A DNA stretch of 5,757 bases. Source: Candidatus Bathyarchaeota archaeon. GTDB taxonomy: Archaea; Thermoproteota; Bathyarchaeia; Bathyarchaeales; Bathycorpusculaceae. The notes beneath the pieces are model-generated. The model was given only the letters and a program-made list of their open reading frames with translations, searched no databases and was not told the origin of the DNA. Positions 5,028-5,757 of the stretch are shown here, one piece after another (positions within the stretch are counted from its first letter, which is position 1; the number at the start of each line of letters is the position of its first letter). Made by a program: the position numbers and the translations under genes. Location: NCBI GenBank assembly GCA_018396615.1, contig JAGTQT010000087.1:1-5757 (forward strand), in the 5' to 3' direction.

Positions 5028-5757
5028 TTGTCTTTCGTCGTTTCAGGTTTTTTAAAGACTTAAACATAATCCAGATTTGCGTGTTAAACGTGTATCTTGG
5101 CGGTATGATTCTTTATGTACTTGCAATGATCCCTTTGGGAATTTTCAACTGGTACACGGTTACCGGCATTACTTTGGCGAACTTCTTGGCAATAATAATA
5201 GTTCACTTTAGAATCTTAAAACAACTTAATGTGGTAAGGATTAAAGAGCACTTTAACCTGCGAAGGAAAGAGACTGCTGAGTACTTGCTAGTAGCCCTCA
5301 TGTTTCTTGCTTTTCTAACGATTAACTTGATAGCGGCATCTTCCTCTGTGCTGGGCAGTGTGCGCGACGAATCCATACACTCTCTCGCTGTTCAAGTTCT
5401 TCTAGAAAACAACCAAGTTCCCTTAACAATGCAACCCTATCTAGCAGAAGGAATAATCTATCCGCAGGGCGCCCATGTAATCTTTGCCTTCGCTGTCCAC
5501 ATGCTGGCCATGGACGTCCCCAAAACTGTCTTTTACGTTACCATACTCTTCAAGGCAATATCGGTATTAGGAGCATACTTCCTCGGAAGAAGCCTTAACC
5601 CAAGCAAAAACTACGGCCTAGTTTTCAGCTTCGTTTTTGCGCTTATATCAAGCTGGCCTCTATCAGTCGTTTGGGGAGGAAATCCCTTCCTAGTAGGCTT
5701 TCCATTGTTTCTCATCTGCCTAGGACTACTTTTCTCCACTCGCTATTTTCGCGTACT
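4955..5757 (+). CDS. Polytopic membrane protein, GT-C glycosyltransferase-like, C-terminus cut off by window edge
   Basis: The frame is open from 4934 to the right edge with no stop; the first ATG is at 4955, giving 267 residues here. I keep this start because it yields a membrane segment (LIPQLLYLLVLLT) followed by a basic loop (VFRRFRFFKDL) and a second helix, a layout usual for archaeal multi-membrane proteins of this type. Further hydrophobic segments lie near residues 42-64, 70-85, 108-128, 173-187, 191-210, 221-240 and 245-261. After the fourth segment comes VRDESIHSLAVQVLLENNQV (Asp138, Glu139, His142) and then TMQPYLAEGIIYPQGAH. An acidic pair in the first large outer loop followed by a YP-x-G-x-H motif is typical of GT-C-fold transferases that use lipid-linked sugars. 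The substrate is unknown. It overlaps the small minus-strand frame by 73 bases; a later ATG at 5105 would avoid this but lose the first segment. Confidence 0.75.
   Translation, partial: MLSLIPQLLYLLVLLTINGEPLRALVFRRFRFFKDLNIIQICVLNVYLGGMILYVLAMIPLGIFNWYTVTGITLANFLAIIIVHFRILKQLNVVRIKEHFNLRRKETAEYLLVALMFLAFLTINLIAASSSVLGSVRDESIHSLAVQVLLENNQVPLTMQPYLAEGIIYPQGAHVIFAFAVHMLAMDVPKTVFYVTILFKAISVLGAYFLGRSLNPSKNYGLVFSFVFALISSWPLSVVWGGNPFLVGFPLFLICLGLLFSTRYFRV
5045..5058 (-). promoter_or_regulatory. Possible TATA element for the small ORF-priS-GINS transcript
   Basis: The minus strand reads TCTTTAAAAAACC, centred about 26 bases upstream of the GTG at 5027, a distance that would give a leaderless message. 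The same bases encode Phe-Phe-Lys-Asp on the plus strand, so the A/T richness may be a coincidence of coding. Confidence 0.25.

Noticed and set aside
4972..5067. Minus-strand ATG frame of 31 codons starting at 5067
   Set aside because: Very short, Ser/Lys-rich, no ribosome binding site, and lies over the plus-strand membrane protein; no support beyond being open.
1..5757. CRISPR arrays, tRNA or rRNA genes, insertion sequences
   Set aside because: No regularly spaced repeats, cloverleaf-like conserved stretches, ribosomal RNA segments or transposase-like frames were seen when reading both strands.

Overview
The window is archaeal and gene-dense. It carries eukaryote-like information-processing genes found only in Archaea among prokaryotes: eL42 (L44e), eS27, aIF2-alpha, Nop10, the small subunit of DNA primase and a GINS protein. 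Several starts follow a GGTGA-type Shine-Dalgarno sequence, and T/A-rich elements resembling archaeal TATA boxes lie in the intergenic region. The archaeosortase, base composition and gene order fit an uncultured lineage such as Bathyarchaeia or a relative. The lineage is inferred, not shown.

Layout: on the minus strand, reading from high to low coordinates, are a possible small gene (4749-5027), priS (3507-4736) and the GINS gene (2959-3510), with priS and GINS joined by an ATGA overlap. After a gap, also on the minus strand, come rpl44e (1453-1728), rps27e (1240-1437), the aIF2-alpha gene (442-1224), nop10 (268-435) and the start of a PAC2-family gene that runs off the left edge (1-268). 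On the plus strand are an archaeosortase/exosortase-family membrane protein (1904-2962) and the start of a large polytopic membrane protein resembling GT-C glycosyltransferases (about 4955 to the right edge).

The minus-strand genes match the known conserved archaeal neighbourhood that links replication (primase, GINS, often PCNA) with translation and ribosome biogenesis (L44e, S27e, aIF2-alpha, Nop10). Here the two halves are split by an archaeosortase gene on the opposite strand. Its stop codon overlaps the GINS stop codon, and it is divergent from rpl44e across a 175-base promoter region. The translation half therefore appears to have its own promoter, and no PCNA gene is seen.

The two plus-strand genes both look like cell-surface functions: C-terminal processing or anchoring of exported proteins, and possibly glycan transfer. 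Whether they work together cannot be decided from this window. The region 4737-5030 is the least certain part. There a small minus-strand reading frame just upstream of priS overlaps, head to head, the likely N-terminus of the plus-strand membrane protein. No RNA gene, CRISPR array, insertion sequence or long repeat was seen.
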